Shown in pieces: positions 1-9,159 of a stretch of DNA of 64,000 nucleotides. The notes under the pieces were generated by a model. It made no database searches. It was not told the DNA's origin and worked only from the letters and a program-made list of their open reading frames with translations. The DNA is taken from contig DLHS01000005.1 of the NCBI GenBank assembly GCA_002483345.1, positions 300,038 to 364,037 of the forward strand. Direction: 5' to 3'. This DNA is from Bacteroidetes bacterium UBA7662 (GTDB taxonomy: Bacteria; Bacteroidota; Bacteroidia; UBA7662). Each line of letters opens with the position of its first letter. Position 1 is the first letter of the stretch. The position numbers and the translations under genes were made by a program.

Positions 1-1
1 C

Positions 2-1273
2 CGCAAACTCGACCTCCAACTGGCGGCAGCCGATATTTTAGGTTCGATAGCGCATGTGCGCATGCTGGGAGAAGTGGGCTTGTTGAGCAGTGATGAAAGC
101 CGGCAGCTGGTAACCACCCTGCAGCAATTGTATCCTCTGGTGACAGCGCCCGGTTTTGTGCTGGAAGAGGGGGTGGAAGACATCCACTCGCAGATAGAAT
201 TATTGCTTACCCGGCAATTGGGCGAGACCGGTAAAAAAGTCCATAGCGGCCGGTCACGCAACGACCAGGTGCTGATTGATTTGAAACTCTTTTTCCGCAG
301 CGAGATTTTTTCGCTTACCGAAGCCCTGGAACCTTTGTTCAGACAGCTGATTCAGTTGGCCGAACAGCATAAAGACCAGCTCATGCCGGGCTACACTCAC
401 CTGCAGGTGGCTATGCCATCCAGTTTCGGTCTCTGGTTTGGCGCCTGGGCCGAAAGTCTCAGCGATGATATGGAGAGTCTGCTGGCGGCTTTCCGGCTGG
501 TGAACAAAAATCCGCTGGGTTCGGCGGCAGGTTATGGTTCATCGTTTCCCCTCAACCGGCAACTGACTACCGATTTGCTGGCATTCGACAGCCTGCACTA
601 CAATGTGATCAATGCACAGATGTCGCGCGGGAAAACAGAGATCCGGGTTGCGGAGGCGCTGGCTGCCCTCGGGTCGACCCTGGCCCGGCTCGCGATGGAT
701 ATGTGCCTTTATATGGGACAGAATTTTGGTTTTATCCGGTTCCCCGACCAACTTACGACGGGTTCGAGCATCATGCCGCACAAAAAAAATCCGGATGTAT
801 GGGAGCTTATCCGGGCCAAAGGCAATCGTTTGCAGGGGTTGCCCAACAGCCTCCGTTTGATGACCACCAATCTGCCGGCCGGTTACCACCGCGATCTGCA
901 ATTGCTCAAGGAAGAACTTTTCCCAGCCTTCACAGACCTGAAAGCCTGCCTGGAGATGAGCCTGCTGATGCTGCAAAACATAGAAGTACAGCCTGATTTG
1001 TTGAAAGACGAACGGTACCGTTATCTCTTTACCGTGGAGGTAGTGAACCGGAAGGTGCTGGAAGGCCAGAATTTCCGGGATGCTTACCGGGAAGTAGGAG
1101 AGGCCGTTTCCAACGGCACTTTCAGCTTCGAAGATACCCTCCGCCATACCCACGAAGGCAGTCTGGGAAAGCTGATGCTGGCAGAAATAACTGCTTCATT
1201 TGATTCAAAACTGACTGCTTTTTCAGCAGCTGAAATCCGGCAAAGAGAGCGCAGCTTACTGGGTACAGTTTAA
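2..1273 (+). CDS. argH: argininosuccinate lyase, 5' end outside window
   Basis: Cytosolic enzyme of the last step of arginine biosynthesis, splitting argininosuccinate into arginine and fumarate. The reading frame is open from base 2, before the first internal ATG at 56, and the residues there (AAADILGSIAHVRMLG) fit the N-terminal region of the family, so the gene starts upstream of the window. The fumarase/aspartase signature GSSIMPHKKNPD is intact near residue 245 of the visible part, and the HSGRSRNDQ substrate loop is present. The C-terminus looks complete. It converges with the next gene, and the two stop codons overlap by 4 bases, leaving no room for a separate terminator. Confidence 0.97.
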   Translation, partial: RKLDLQLAAADILGSIAHVRMLGEVGLLSSDESRQLVTTLQQLYPLVTAPGFVLEEGVEDIHSQIELLLTRQLGETGKKVHSGRSRNDQVLIDLKLFFRSEIFSLTEALEPLFRQLIQLAEQHKDQLMPGYTHLQVAMPSSFGLWFGAWAESLSDDMESLLAAFRLVNKNPLGSAAGYGSSFPLNRQLTTDLLAFDSLHYNVINAQMSRGKTEIRVAEALAALGSTLARLAMDMCLYMGQNFGFIRFPDQLTTGSSIMPHKKNPDVWELIRAKGNRLQGLPNSLRLMTTNLPAGYHRDLQLLKEELFPAFTDLKACLEMSLLMLQNIEVQPDLLKDERYRYLFTVEVVNRKVLEGQNFRDAYREVGEAVSNGTFSFEDTLRHTHEGSLGKLMLAEITASFDSKLTAFSAAEIRQRERSLLGTV

Positions 1274-2313
1274 AAGAAGCGGGTACCCGGGATTTCCAGT
1301 ATAAGTTCTGGTCCGAAACAGCTGGCAGGGGTCTGATAGCCGGTTTTAACGACCTCCGATTGCACCCTTTTTGCAATGTGGAGGGCAACCAGAGCCGTAA
1401 GCCAATATGATTCGGGACCTTCAAAGCGGATTTCTGCTGATTTGCCATCCGGAGCGGTAAGCTGCCCCCAGACCAGTGAACGTCCGTGCGCGTTTTGTTC
1501 GGGTGTCGGGCCAAAAACGGATTTGTCAATCTTACGCTGGGCCCATCTTCTGAAAAAAGCCGATCTGAACAAAGGGTTCAGCAATGCCTGCATTTTGAGC
1601 AGATAGTAGAATTTTTTAGGAGCGGCGGAGTAAATGGTTGTATAGGCGATGCCGGTTCCGAAGTGGGCAGTGCTCACATCTCCCCAGGGAATGGAGATGC
1701 AAAAGCGTTTTTTGAGCCCGAAATCAATGATTTTCCCTTTGGCTGCCAGCGGCTTGCTTTTTATTTTTCCTTTGATGCGTTCCGCGCCTCCTGTTCCCAG
1801 ATTGGTCAGCATGGTGGTGAGGGTGCCATGTGAAATGCCTCCCCCCAGATTCATAAAGGCCATCTCGAGCTGGTTACCTTCGGGAAGTTGTTGATGAAGC
1901 TTTTTGGCGACACAATCGGTGGGTACCACATCAAAACCAACGCCTGGCAGTAAAACAATGCCAGCTTTTTTGGCCCGTTCATCGAGGGTTTTCATCCACT
2001 CAAACATGGCTATTTCACCCGTGATATCGAGATAATGGATGCCCAGTTCCAGACAGGCCTCCACCAGTTGCGGTGCTGTTCGCGGGAAAGGTCCGGCACA
2101 ATTCAACACTACCCGGACACCCGAAAGTGCCTTTTTCAGGGAAACAGCTTCATCCAACCCGAAAACGCACGCCTCAAAACCGGTACGCTGCGCCATCGCA
2201 TTGATTTCAACAGCATTCCTTCCACCCAGGATGATGGCAACCGACTGCTCCGAAGCAGCTTTTACCACCAACTGCCCTGTATAACCGTTGGCTCCGTAAA
2301 CAAGTATAGACAT
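1270..2313 (-). CDS. saccharopine dehydrogenase-like NAD(P)-binding oxidoreductase
   Basis: 347-residue protein starting with a Rossmann nucleotide-binding motif (GANGYTG, residues 7-13), followed by the saccharopine dehydrogenase/trans-acting enoyl reductase fold; VLNCAGPF and LDITGE are typical of that family. The natural substrate cannot be told from sequence. Homologues include the membrane-lipid enoyl reductase branch and uncharacterised reductases, and true lysine-pathway saccharopine dehydrogenase is unlikely because the second half is short. No signal peptide is seen. It stands alone on this strand, 92 bases beyond the end of the secreted beta-helix gene. Confidence 0.8.
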   Translation of the reverse strand: MSILVYGANGYTGQLVVKAASEQSVAIILGGRNAVEINAMAQRTGFEACVFGLDEAVSLKKALSGVRVVLNCAGPFPRTAPQLVEACLELGIHYLDITGEIAMFEWMKTLDERAKKAGIVLLPGVGFDVVPTDCVAKKLHQQLPEGNQLEMAFMNLGGGISHGTLTTMLTNLGTGGAERIKGKIKSKPLAAKGKIIDFGLKKRFCISIPWGDVSTAHFGTGIAYTTIYSAAPKKFYYLLKMQALLNPLFRSAFFRRWAQRKIDKSVFGPTPEQNAHGRSLVWGQLTAPDGKSAEIRFEGPESYWLTALVALHIAKRVQSEVVKTGYQTPASCFGPELILEIPGTRFF

Positions 2314-2358
2314 GCGGAAATTTACGGGATAGAACGCAGATTTTTGCAGGGGGTAATT

Positions 2359-2403
2359 ACCGGGGGCACTGAGTTCACGTATAACTGCCTCCGTGCCCCC
2401 AGT
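2359..2403 (-). terminator. stem-loop downstream of the beta-helix gene
   Basis: An 11-bp stem (2359-2369 with 2393-2403, one G-T wobble) with a 23-nt loop lies 3 bases after the stop of the secreted protein gene on the minus strand. It has no clear T-run, so it may act as an mRNA 3' stabiliser rather than an intrinsic terminator. The loop text (cactgagttcacg, cctccgtg) resembles the degenerate element in the palindrome at 19275. Confidence 0.45.
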
Positions 2404-2405
2404 GT

Positions 2406-4703
2406 TTAATCCTTCACCAAACGCCTGAAACTACGCCTGCCATTTACATCTGTAATCTCTGCCATATAAATGCCGATACCTAAGTCACTCAATCCCAATC
2501 GAACCATTTCTGTATCCACAGGGTATGTAGCAATGAGTTTTCCCTGCAGGTCAAACAATCTGATAAGTTGCAATACGCTGCCACTTTCTATGGTCAGATA
2601 ATCAGCTACAGGATTGGGGTACAAGTTTAAAACAGGAATTTCAAGTTTGTCGGTGGATACCGTTATGGTAAAGCTTAACTGGACGGAGTCGACCCCGCAA
2701 TTGTTTTCTGCTCTGATGCGTAAAGTGTAGCTGCCGCTTTGAGGGTAGTTGTATGTAGCTGTTGGGACAGTCGTTGTTACTTCCGGACTGCCATCTCCGA
2801 AATTCCAGACAAACTGATCCGCCCGGGCACTGTTGGTCAGGTTAAAAGTATAGTTGCGTTCGGTATTGTTGAAAGTCAGTGTACCAACGGCCGGACGGTT
2901 GTTGGCTTCAATCTGCACAGTATCTGAAAGGGCACTCAGTCCACTAATGGCACAGTTGGTTTGCACCCGGTACCAACTGGTTACGGCAGGGCTTATTACA
3001 AGGCTGTCGGCAGTACCGGTACCGATGGTGGTGAAACTGATATTATCGGTAGATACCTGCCATAACAAACTGACCCCCACGCCAGTACTACCCTGCAGAT
3101 GCCGCAGGGTGATGGGCGGAGTATTAGCGCAATAAAGAGTTGCCGGGCTGTTGATATTGCCTCTGTTGGGCGTTCCACTGCAACCACCACCACCCAAAGA
3201 CGGGGTGGTTTCATCCGCACCCCTGTAAGGGATAGTGCTTCTGAAATTACCATCAATGTCGGTTGGGATATTGACATTGGAGATGCCGCCAAGCGCAAGA
3301 TTACCTGCTGAAGTTCCGGTAAGGTGCAGGTCAGTGCCAGAAATCAACTGCACGGCTGCTGTATTACCATTGCTCTCCTGAGAACTGCCCAAGGCAGCTA
3401 TAAAATCGGGTAAGGTGTTGGCCAGGGTGGTTCCGACTCTTCCGATCGAAAGGGCAGCATTGTAGGTGTTGTAATCAAATGCCAGATTCCCGGAATCGTT
3501 GTTAAGCACAATGGCAACGTGCTGCGCCCCTGCATTACCTCCTGTTCGTGTGCTCAGAAACAGGTTGTTTTTTACCTCATAGGAAGAAGTGATATTGGAT
3601 GCTGTTTTCAAAAATGCCGCTGATACAACATTACCGGAAACACCTCCACTGTTGAGTGTTCCACCCACAAGTACGGTATTATGCCATATTCTGGCATTAA
3701 CAAGGTTAACACCGGAATATTCTATCCCGACAACATTCGTGCTTGACCCGTTGGGAAGGCTTAGCGAAATCATGTTGTTTGTAATCTCTGTATAGTTATT
3801 GCTTGCTGAGGCCAGCGTACTTCTGATGGCTATGCCCTTTACCAAACTCGTTGCTGTACCATTGTTTATATCGAAGATTCTGTTACGACGGATAACAACA
3901 GTATCGGTCTGAGAATCAAACAAAATTCCGTAGGGACCATTCCCAACCGTATTGGTGCTTGAAATCGTGTTTGAGTCGATAACCATACTTGTGGTTCCTC
4001 CCTGTCCCCAGATGCCACTAAAAATGACAGTGGTTATTTCATTGCCAAAAATTACATTGCCAGCATTTGGGTTGGCAGCAGTACCGGAACTGTTAATGCC
4101 GTAACGGGATCCTGTCAGCAGACAGTACTCAATTCTGTTGAACGAATTTCCACTTGTATTGGCTGCGGAGGCGCCAAAAAAGATATTCCGACTTCCACTG
4201 GTTGTACCGCCGTTACTCAGGTTAATGTACCTGATAATGTTATTTGTAGCACCATTCGTCAGGGTGATAGTAGCGGTATTGCTGCTGGTGCCTGTATTAT
4301 TAAGTGAAATTGCCCGGGTACTGCCTGTGCCGCCGGGTCTGCCATCCAATATGAGCCAATCTGCATCCTGAAGCTGGATCAGACCCACCCCCGCGGCTGC
4401 GGCAGACAGCGACAAAGTCGTAAAACCGGCTGCCGGGCGAATGGTAATAGTATTGCTTGCACTTGTGCCTGTTTTGAGGCCTAAGATCAGGGGAATTGTT
4501 TCGCTTGAACCTATGTAACCTGACTGCAATTCAACGGTATATGCCTGCGTAACCGGATCTGGTATGGCAGAATAGGCTTCATTGATGCTGGCATGTGTAC
4601 TGACTTCAACGCCCAGACTATTCAGCAATTTTACACTTCCAGGCTGCGCAAATGCACCTAAATAACAGACCAGACTCAATGTCAGAAACCAGATTTTTTT
4701 CAT
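2406..4703 (-). CDS. secreted parallel beta-helix protein with PKD and T9SS sorting domains
   Basis: 765 residues. A signal peptide (residues 1-19, ending AFA-Q) is followed by a long region of Asn/Gly/Thr-rich repeats (RNIFFG, NRIEYC, NTIS, NNMISL) typical of a right-handed parallel beta-helix. Next come an Ig-like stretch (about 505-600), a PKD domain (FVWNFGDGSPEV) and a C-terminal type A sorting domain (LNLYPNPVADYL). T9SS substrates cross the outer membrane and are anchored on the cell surface or released. The helix suggests carbohydrate binding or adhesion, but no catalytic motif is visible, so an enzymatic role is not claimed. Monocistronic by spacing. Confidence 0.85.
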   Translation of the reverse strand: MKKIWFLTLSLVCYLGAFAQPGSVKLLNSLGVEVSTHASINEAYSAIPDPVTQAYTVELQSGYIGSSETIPLILGLKTGTSASNTITIRPAAGFTTLSLSAAAAGVGLIQLQDADWLILDGRPGGTGSTRAISLNNTGTSSNTATITLTNGATNNIIRYINLSNGGTTSGSRNIFFGASAANTSGNSFNRIEYCLLTGSRYGINSSGTAANPNAGNVIFGNEITTVIFSGIWGQGGTTSMVIDSNTISSTNTVGNGPYGILFDSQTDTVVIRRNRIFDINNGTATSLVKGIAIRSTLASASNNYTEITNNMISLSLPNGSSTNVVGIEYSGVNLVNARIWHNTVLVGGTLNSGGVSGNVVSAAFLKTASNITSSYEVKNNLFLSTRTGGNAGAQHVAIVLNNDSGNLAFDYNTYNAALSIGRVGTTLANTLPDFIAALGSSQESNGNTAAVQLISGTDLHLTGTSAGNLALGGISNVNIPTDIDGNFRSTIPYRGADETTPSLGGGGCSGTPNRGNINSPATLYCANTPPITLRHLQGSTGVGVSLLWQVSTDNISFTTIGTGTADSLVISPAVTSWYRVQTNCAISGLSALSDTVQIEANNRPAVGTLTFNNTERNYTFNLTNSARADQFVWNFGDGSPEVTTTVPTATYNYPQSGSYTLRIRAENNCGVDSVQLSFTITVSTDKLEIPVLNLYPNPVADYLTIESGSVLQLIRLFDLQGKLIATYPVDTEMVRLGLSDLGIGIYMAEITDVNGRRSFRRLVKD

Positions 4704-4803
4704 AGCTCAATTTTGATTACCCTAAAAATACAAATTTGAGGCATCCATTACTCTTTATTCAGGTCATGATGCTCAATAGATAAAAAAATGGCGCAAGAAG
4801 TTG

Positions 4804-6192
4804 TTACAGGCTATTCATCCACGCTATGATATCAGCCATTACCTGGGGAGAAAAGGTTTCTCTGAGCGTCAGATACTCCTCGGGAGAACCGCTTTGGGCA
4901 CTTTGGAAAAGGTGGTTCAGTCCCTGATAATTCTGTACAGCCGTTTTGGGGCTTTTCTGATAAGGAATCTCATCCAGTATGCTTCGGAGATTCTCATTGG
5001 CAGTAACCTGAACATCTAAGGAACCGTTGGCGGCATAAACGGGAATATCAATTTTCCGCAGATAAGGCACGGGATCAAATGCAATAAAATAGCGGAACCA
5101 CGGATCCAGCAGGGTATTCAGTTGTTGGTCAAGGGCCTCTTTTGTTTTCTGATCGGGTTGACGTCCGGTTTCAGTGAAATAATAATTTTCAAGTTTCTCC
5201 CGCATGGCATTCCTGGCCTTGAGACTGTCTTTTTCTGACTTGGCGATGGCATACAAACTGCTATTGAGTTGCTCGGCCTGCAGGACTTTGTCCTCATCCA
5301 TTCCACTTGTGATCGCTACCGCTCTGGTCTGCAAAAGCATCAACCTGTCATGGGCTATCCCGGGCCCGGCCAAAGAAATCACGAAAGCAGGTTTATGCGC
5401 TTCCGCGGAGGCCATCCAGGCAAGCATACCTCCTTCGCTATGACCCAGCAATCCGGTTTTTGCCGGATTTACTTCCGGTATACTGCGCAAAAAGTCAAGT
5501 CCTGCCATGGCGTCTTCCAGAAAATCGGCGGAATTGGCACCTCTGAATTTTCCTTCTGATTCTCCCACACCCCGGTCGTCGTATCGGAGCACTGCATAAC
5601 CGGCATTCGTGAATTCATTTGCCAGAACATGAAATGGCTTGTGCTTGCCAATAGATTCATCCCGGTTTTGCGGACCGGAACCGGTTACCAGCAGGACTGC
5701 CGGAAAAGGTCCCTTACCCCTGGGAAGTGTCAGCGTTCCGGCGAGTTTGATACCTGCCTTTTTATTCTGAAAGCTAACCTGCCTGATCTCATAGTTAAAA
5801 GGCCCCACAGGCGTCTGTATCGCTAAATCCGGGGCTTGCTCAATATAATTCCGGTACAAAGTGAGGGGAACCGAAAGCCCGGCCTGCGTATAATCGCCCT
5901 TCAGTGAATCACCGCCAAATCTGCCATAGTAGGCCATCTTTATATCGGGAATATGCAGGGTAAGGATGGGTTCACTCCAGATGGTGTTTTCGATTTTTAA
6001 ACCATAAGCCGATTGGTCGGGACTATCCATGGTGGCCGACCATTGGCCATTTTCTTCTTTTACATGAAAAATTACTTTTAAGGTCAGCTGATTCAATTTC
6101 AGAAAACCTGTCCAGTCACCGGTTGGAATTGGCTGTGCTTTGCAAAGGCTGAAAAAAAACAGGGCAAATGCTAAAAGAGTTATTTTTTTCAT
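4804..6192 (-). CDS. secreted alpha/beta hydrolase (serine esterase/peptidase-like)
   Basis: 462 residues with a signal peptide (1-19, SLCKA-Q). The N-terminal part (about 20-125) is a beta-rich domain common in this secreted hydrolase family (GDWTGFLKL). The C-terminal alpha/beta hydrolase fold starts near residue 140. It has an oxyanion-side motif (TGSGPQNRDE), a nucleophile elbow GHSEGG near residue 250, a late Asp in the NGSLDVQV region and the final His in NHLFQ. Substrate unknown. It is the last gene of a three-gene operon: its ATG overlaps the stop of the YIP1 gene by 4 bases. Confidence 0.85.
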   Translation of the reverse strand: MKKITLLAFALFFFSLCKAQPIPTGDWTGFLKLNQLTLKVIFHVKEENGQWSATMDSPDQSAYGLKIENTIWSEPILTLHIPDIKMAYYGRFGGDSLKGDYTQAGLSVPLTLYRNYIEQAPDLAIQTPVGPFNYEIRQVSFQNKKAGIKLAGTLTLPRGKGPFPAVLLVTGSGPQNRDESIGKHKPFHVLANEFTNAGYAVLRYDDRGVGESEGKFRGANSADFLEDAMAGLDFLRSIPEVNPAKTGLLGHSEGGMLAWMASAEAHKPAFVISLAGPGIAHDRLMLLQTRAVAITSGMDEDKVLQAEQLNSSLYAIAKSEKDSLKARNAMREKLENYYFTETGRQPDQKTKEALDQQLNTLLDPWFRYFIAFDPVPYLRKIDIPVYAANGSLDVQVTANENLRSILDEIPYQKSPKTAVQNYQGLNHLFQSAQSGSPEEYLTLRETFSPQVMADIIAWMNSL

Positions 6193-6791
6193 AGGGTACT
6201 GTAAATAAGAAATTTTGAAAGCACTTCAGCAGAAAGAACTGCCGCAACAAATAAAACAACGGGCCATACGCCTTCTTTGTGTAACAAAATGCGGTAAGCC
6301 TGGTAGAGCAATGAAAGTGCCCAGATGGTACAGAGTATGATGACGATGGAAAAAAGCAGCAGCCAGAAAATGTCGGCGGTCGCCGGCAGTTCTGATGCCG
6401 GTTTGCCGGTCTGTACGAAATAGTCGGTGAGTCGTTTGAAAAAACCACCCATCAGCGTAAGCGGCATCAGCAGCAAGGGCCATCTGGAAAAGGCAATCAT
6501 GCCAAACAGGTCTATCCACCGGAATCTGTTTTTTGCCTGTATGACCAGAAAAATCCCGAAGACCAGCCACAAGGCACCCACATTGATGAGCTGATCGGTG
6601 AGTATTCTGCCAAACCCTGCATCTGCAGAGAGGTGAAAGTCTAATACCCCGTCGTAACGGGCGCCCAGTCGCCAGGCCAGTACCACGGCAAGTAATTGCG
6701 ATACTAAACCGAGCATCATGGCCTTCCATCCGGCCATTCTGCCGAAAGGATACAAAAGAGGGGAGTAGGCTCTGTTATTGGATTGGACCAT
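6189..6791 (-). CDS. YIP1-family-like integral membrane protein
   Basis: 200 residues with about five hydrophobic segments (near 27-45, 68-84, 95-120, 140-165 and 175-195), consistent with the bacterial YIP1 superfamily (GRMAGWKAMMLG start, LPLTLMGG in the middle). Function is not known for bacterial members. It overlaps the upstream DUF2089 gene by 17 bases and the downstream hydrolase by 4, so all three are almost certainly one transcript. The assignment rests on topology and loose similarity. Confidence 0.65.
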   Translation of the reverse strand: MVQSNNRAYSPLLYPFGRMAGWKAMMLGLVSQLLAVVLAWRLGARYDGVLDFHLSADAGFGRILTDQLINVGALWLVFGIFLVIQAKNRFRWIDLFGMIAFSRWPLLLMPLTLMGGFFKRLTDYFVQTGKPASELPATADIFWLLLFSIVIILCTIWALSLLYQAYRILLHKEGVWPVVLFVAAVLSAEVLSKFLIYSTL

Positions 6792-7056
6792 TTTCCAGTT
6801 GATTCAGTCGGACAATCAAATCATCCAGCATATTACGAACGGTGGGATAGCTGAGGTCCAGCAAAGCCGACATTTCCTTCAGGCTGCCGCTTGCCTTGAT
6901 AAAGGCCAGAATAAATGACTGCTCGTCGGGTTTCAATTGCGCCAGTACAGGCAAAACAAAAAAACCGTTAACCGTTGTATCGCATTGGGCACAGCACAGT
7001 GTTTTTACGCGTAAAAGCGATTCACAGCTGGGACAGACAACCGGTAGCTTTTTCAT
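6775..7056 (-). CDS. DUF2089-like zinc-ribbon/HTH protein
   Basis: 93 residues. The N-terminus has two CxxC-type pairs (CPSC at 9-12, CAQC at 22-25) forming a likely zinc ribbon. The rest has a helix-turn-helix pattern (LKEMSALLDLSYPTVRNMLDDL), as in DUF2089 proteins, which look like small transcription regulators. It is the first gene of the operon with the YIP1 and hydrolase genes, so autoregulation of membrane/envelope functions is a reasonable inference. The upstream region is very AT-rich and carries a TAnnTTTG box. Confidence 0.75.
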   Translation of the reverse strand: MKKLPVVCPSCESLLRVKTLCCAQCDTTVNGFFVLPVLAQLKPDEQSFILAFIKASGSLKEMSALLDLSYPTVRNMLDDLIVRLNQLENGPIQ

Positions 7057-7075
7057 TTTATCTATAATAATTAAC

Positions 7076-7083
7076 CAAAACTA
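7076..7083 (-). promoter_or_regulatory. -7 box of the DUF2089 operon
   Basis: TAGTTTTG on the minus strand, a full match to the Bacteroidota TAnnTTTG element, 19 nt before the ATG. No clean TTG is seen at the -33 position. Confidence 0.5.
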
Positions 7084-7222
7084 AATAATATTTATTACAT
7101 ATTGAATATAGTATATTATTATTTGATTTTTGTGTTATTTATGGCCTTGATGAAGTGTTTTGATAATCCGGAAGATTCAGGGGGCTGAAAGCTTTTCACG
7201 GGTAAGACATTTCCTCTCAAAC

Positions 7223-7248
7223 AAAAAAAGGCGGGATTTCCCCGCCTT
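7223..7248 (-). terminator. intrinsic terminator of htpG
   Basis: A perfect 8-bp GC-rich stem (7228-7235 with 7241-7248) with a 5-nt loop is followed, in the minus-strand transcript, by a run of T. It lies about 20 bases after the htpG stop. Confidence 0.85.
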
Positions 7249-7267
7249 AAAAAGTAACTGATGAAGT

Positions 7268-9088
7268 TTATCCCAAAGCAATACTCCGCTCAATGAAGGC
7301 AGTCAGTTGCGGCCCCTTTAACAGTCCTTGCGACAGCAAGGCGAGGTCGAAAGCCTGTTGTGCTAATTTCTGTTGCGCTGCCTCATCCTGGGCACCGGCC
7401 AGTTTCTGGAGATAGGGGTGGGAGGTATTCAAAACAAGCTGCATAGGCTCTTTCATGGTGCCGCCCATAAATCCTCCGCCACCAGTCGCGGCCATTTCGT
7501 TCATCCTCCGGATGAATTCTGAACGGGTAATTACTACAGGCTGGTCGTCGGGTGAGAGTGCCTCTGTTACAACGGTAAAATTGCTGTCGGTATCCAGGCC
7601 TTTGAACAGCGCGATGGCTTTGTTCTGCTGCTCTTCATTCAGCAGTGGTTCACGTATTTCCTCTTTGGCAATGAGCTTATCAATGGTCTCCGCATCGATA
7701 CGTTTGAACATTGTTTTTTCAAGTTTACTTTCAACAGCACTGATGAAGTGGCTGTCGATGACACTGCCCAATTCAAGCACCTGATAGCCACGTTTTTCAG
7801 CAGCCTGAACGAAGCTATGCTGAGCTTCCAGATTGCTGCTGTAGAGGACAATGAGATTACCGTCTTTATCACGCTGATTGACTTCAATGGCAGCTGTAAA
7901 TTCCTCCCAGGTGCGGGTTTCTCCGGTGGTATTTTTATACAGGCAGAAACTTTTGGCGCGGTCATAGAATTTTTCATCGCTGATCATGCCATATTTCACA
8001 AACAAATCAAGGTGAGGCCACTTTTCAGCAAAAGCATTTTTATCTGCCTTGAAAATATCGAAGAGTTTGTCTGCTACCTTTTTACTGATATGGCTGTTGA
8101 TTTTGCGCACATTGGCATCGGTTTGCAGGAAAGAGCGTGATACGTTCAACGGAATATCCGGTGAGTCGATTACACCATGTAACAGCCGGAGGTAATCAGG
8201 CACTATTTCTTCTACCGAGTCGGTAATGAATACCTGACGGCTGTACAGCTGGATTTTGTTTTTAACAGGCTCAAACTCGTTTTTGAGCTTGGGAAAATAT
8301 AAAACACCGGTGAGGTTAAAAGGGAAGTCTACGTTGAGGTGAATCCAGAAGAGTGGTTTTTCAGCCATCGGGTAGAGGTCAGCATAGAACTTCTCGTAGG
8401 CCTCATCTGTCAGTTCCGCAGGTTTTTTGGTCCATAAAGGCTCGGTCTGATTGATGATATCCCCTTCAAAACTGATTTCAACGGGCAGGAATTTGCAGTA
8501 TTTACGCAGAATTTCTTTCAGCCGGTAGCTTTCAAGAAACTCTTCGGAATCGTCAGCCAGGTGCAGGATGATGTCGGTACCCCGGTCCGTACGTTCACCC
8601 GGTCCGATTTCAAAACTGGTGCTGCCATCGCAGGTCCAACGGGCAGCCGCACTACCCTCCTGGTGACTGAGGGTTTGAATTTCAACCGTTTTGGCTACCA
8701 TAAAAGCCGAGTAGAAACCAAGACCAAAAGCGCCAATCATATTGTTAAGCTCACTTTTGTCCTTGTACTTCTCCACAAATTCAGTAGCCCCTGAAAAGGC
8801 TACCTGATTGATATATTTTTCCAGCTCATCCGCGGTGAGGCCTATGCCCCGATCGCTGATGGTGATGGTCTTTTTGTCTTTGTCGACTGCAATTTTGACC
8901 TGTAATTCACCCAACTCTCCTTTAAATTCGTTCAGAGAGGCAAGCGTTTTTAGTTTTTGGGTAGCATCAACGGCATTGCTGACGAGCTCCCGCAGGAAAA
9001 TTTCATGGTTAGAATACAGCGATTTTTTGATGATGGGGAAGATGTTCTCTGTATTTACGGAAATGGTTCCGGTACGTACGTTTTCCAT
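7268..9088 (-). CDS. htpG: molecular chaperone HtpG (Hsp90)
   Basis: 606 residues, slightly shorter than the E. coli protein (624). The GHKL ATPase domain is intact: ELVSNAVDATQK carries the catalytic Glu and ATP-binding Asn, then DRGIGLT and the GAFGLGFYSAFM lid motif. The middle domain (FWIHLNVDFPFNLTGVLYFP) and C-terminal dimerisation part follow. It is a cytosolic ATP-dependent chaperone. It is monocistronic with its own terminator. A 13-bp near-symmetric site lies about 60 bases upstream and may be an operator. Confidence 0.97.
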   Translation of the reverse strand: MENVRTGTISVNTENIFPIIKKSLYSNHEIFLRELVSNAVDATQKLKTLASLNEFKGELGELQVKIAVDKDKKTITISDRGIGLTADELEKYINQVAFSGATEFVEKYKDKSELNNMIGAFGLGFYSAFMVAKTVEIQTLSHQEGSAAARWTCDGSTSFEIGPGERTDRGTDIILHLADDSEEFLESYRLKEILRKYCKFLPVEISFEGDIINQTEPLWTKKPAELTDEAYEKFYADLYPMAEKPLFWIHLNVDFPFNLTGVLYFPKLKNEFEPVKNKIQLYSRQVFITDSVEEIVPDYLRLLHGVIDSPDIPLNVSRSFLQTDANVRKINSHISKKVADKLFDIFKADKNAFAEKWPHLDLFVKYGMISDEKFYDRAKSFCLYKNTTGETRTWEEFTAAIEVNQRDKDGNLIVLYSSNLEAQHSFVQAAEKRGYQVLELGSVIDSHFISAVESKLEKTMFKRIDAETIDKLIAKEEIREPLLNEEQQNKAIALFKGLDTDSNFTVVTEALSPDDQPVVITRSEFIRRMNEMAATGGGGFMGGTMKEPMQLVLNTSHPYLQKLAGAQDEAAQQKLAQQAFDLALLSQGLLKGPQLTAFIERSIALG

Positions 9089-9141
9089 ATAACTGTTTGT
9101 TTAGCAAACTGCCTTCAAAGAGGATGCCATCGCCATGATTC

Positions 9142-9154
9142 TGCCAAATTGGCA
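9142..9154. promoter_or_regulatory. palindrome upstream of htpG
   Basis: TGCCAAATTGGCA is a 6+1+6 perfect inverted repeat in the short gap between the htpG start and the end of the receiver gene. It is not a CIRCE element. It could be a repressor site for htpG or chance; weak call. Confidence 0.25.
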
Positions 9155-9159
9155 AGGAA

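Noticed and set aside
539..1153. 204-residue open frame antisense to argH
   Set aside because: Shadow of a strongly conserved gene.
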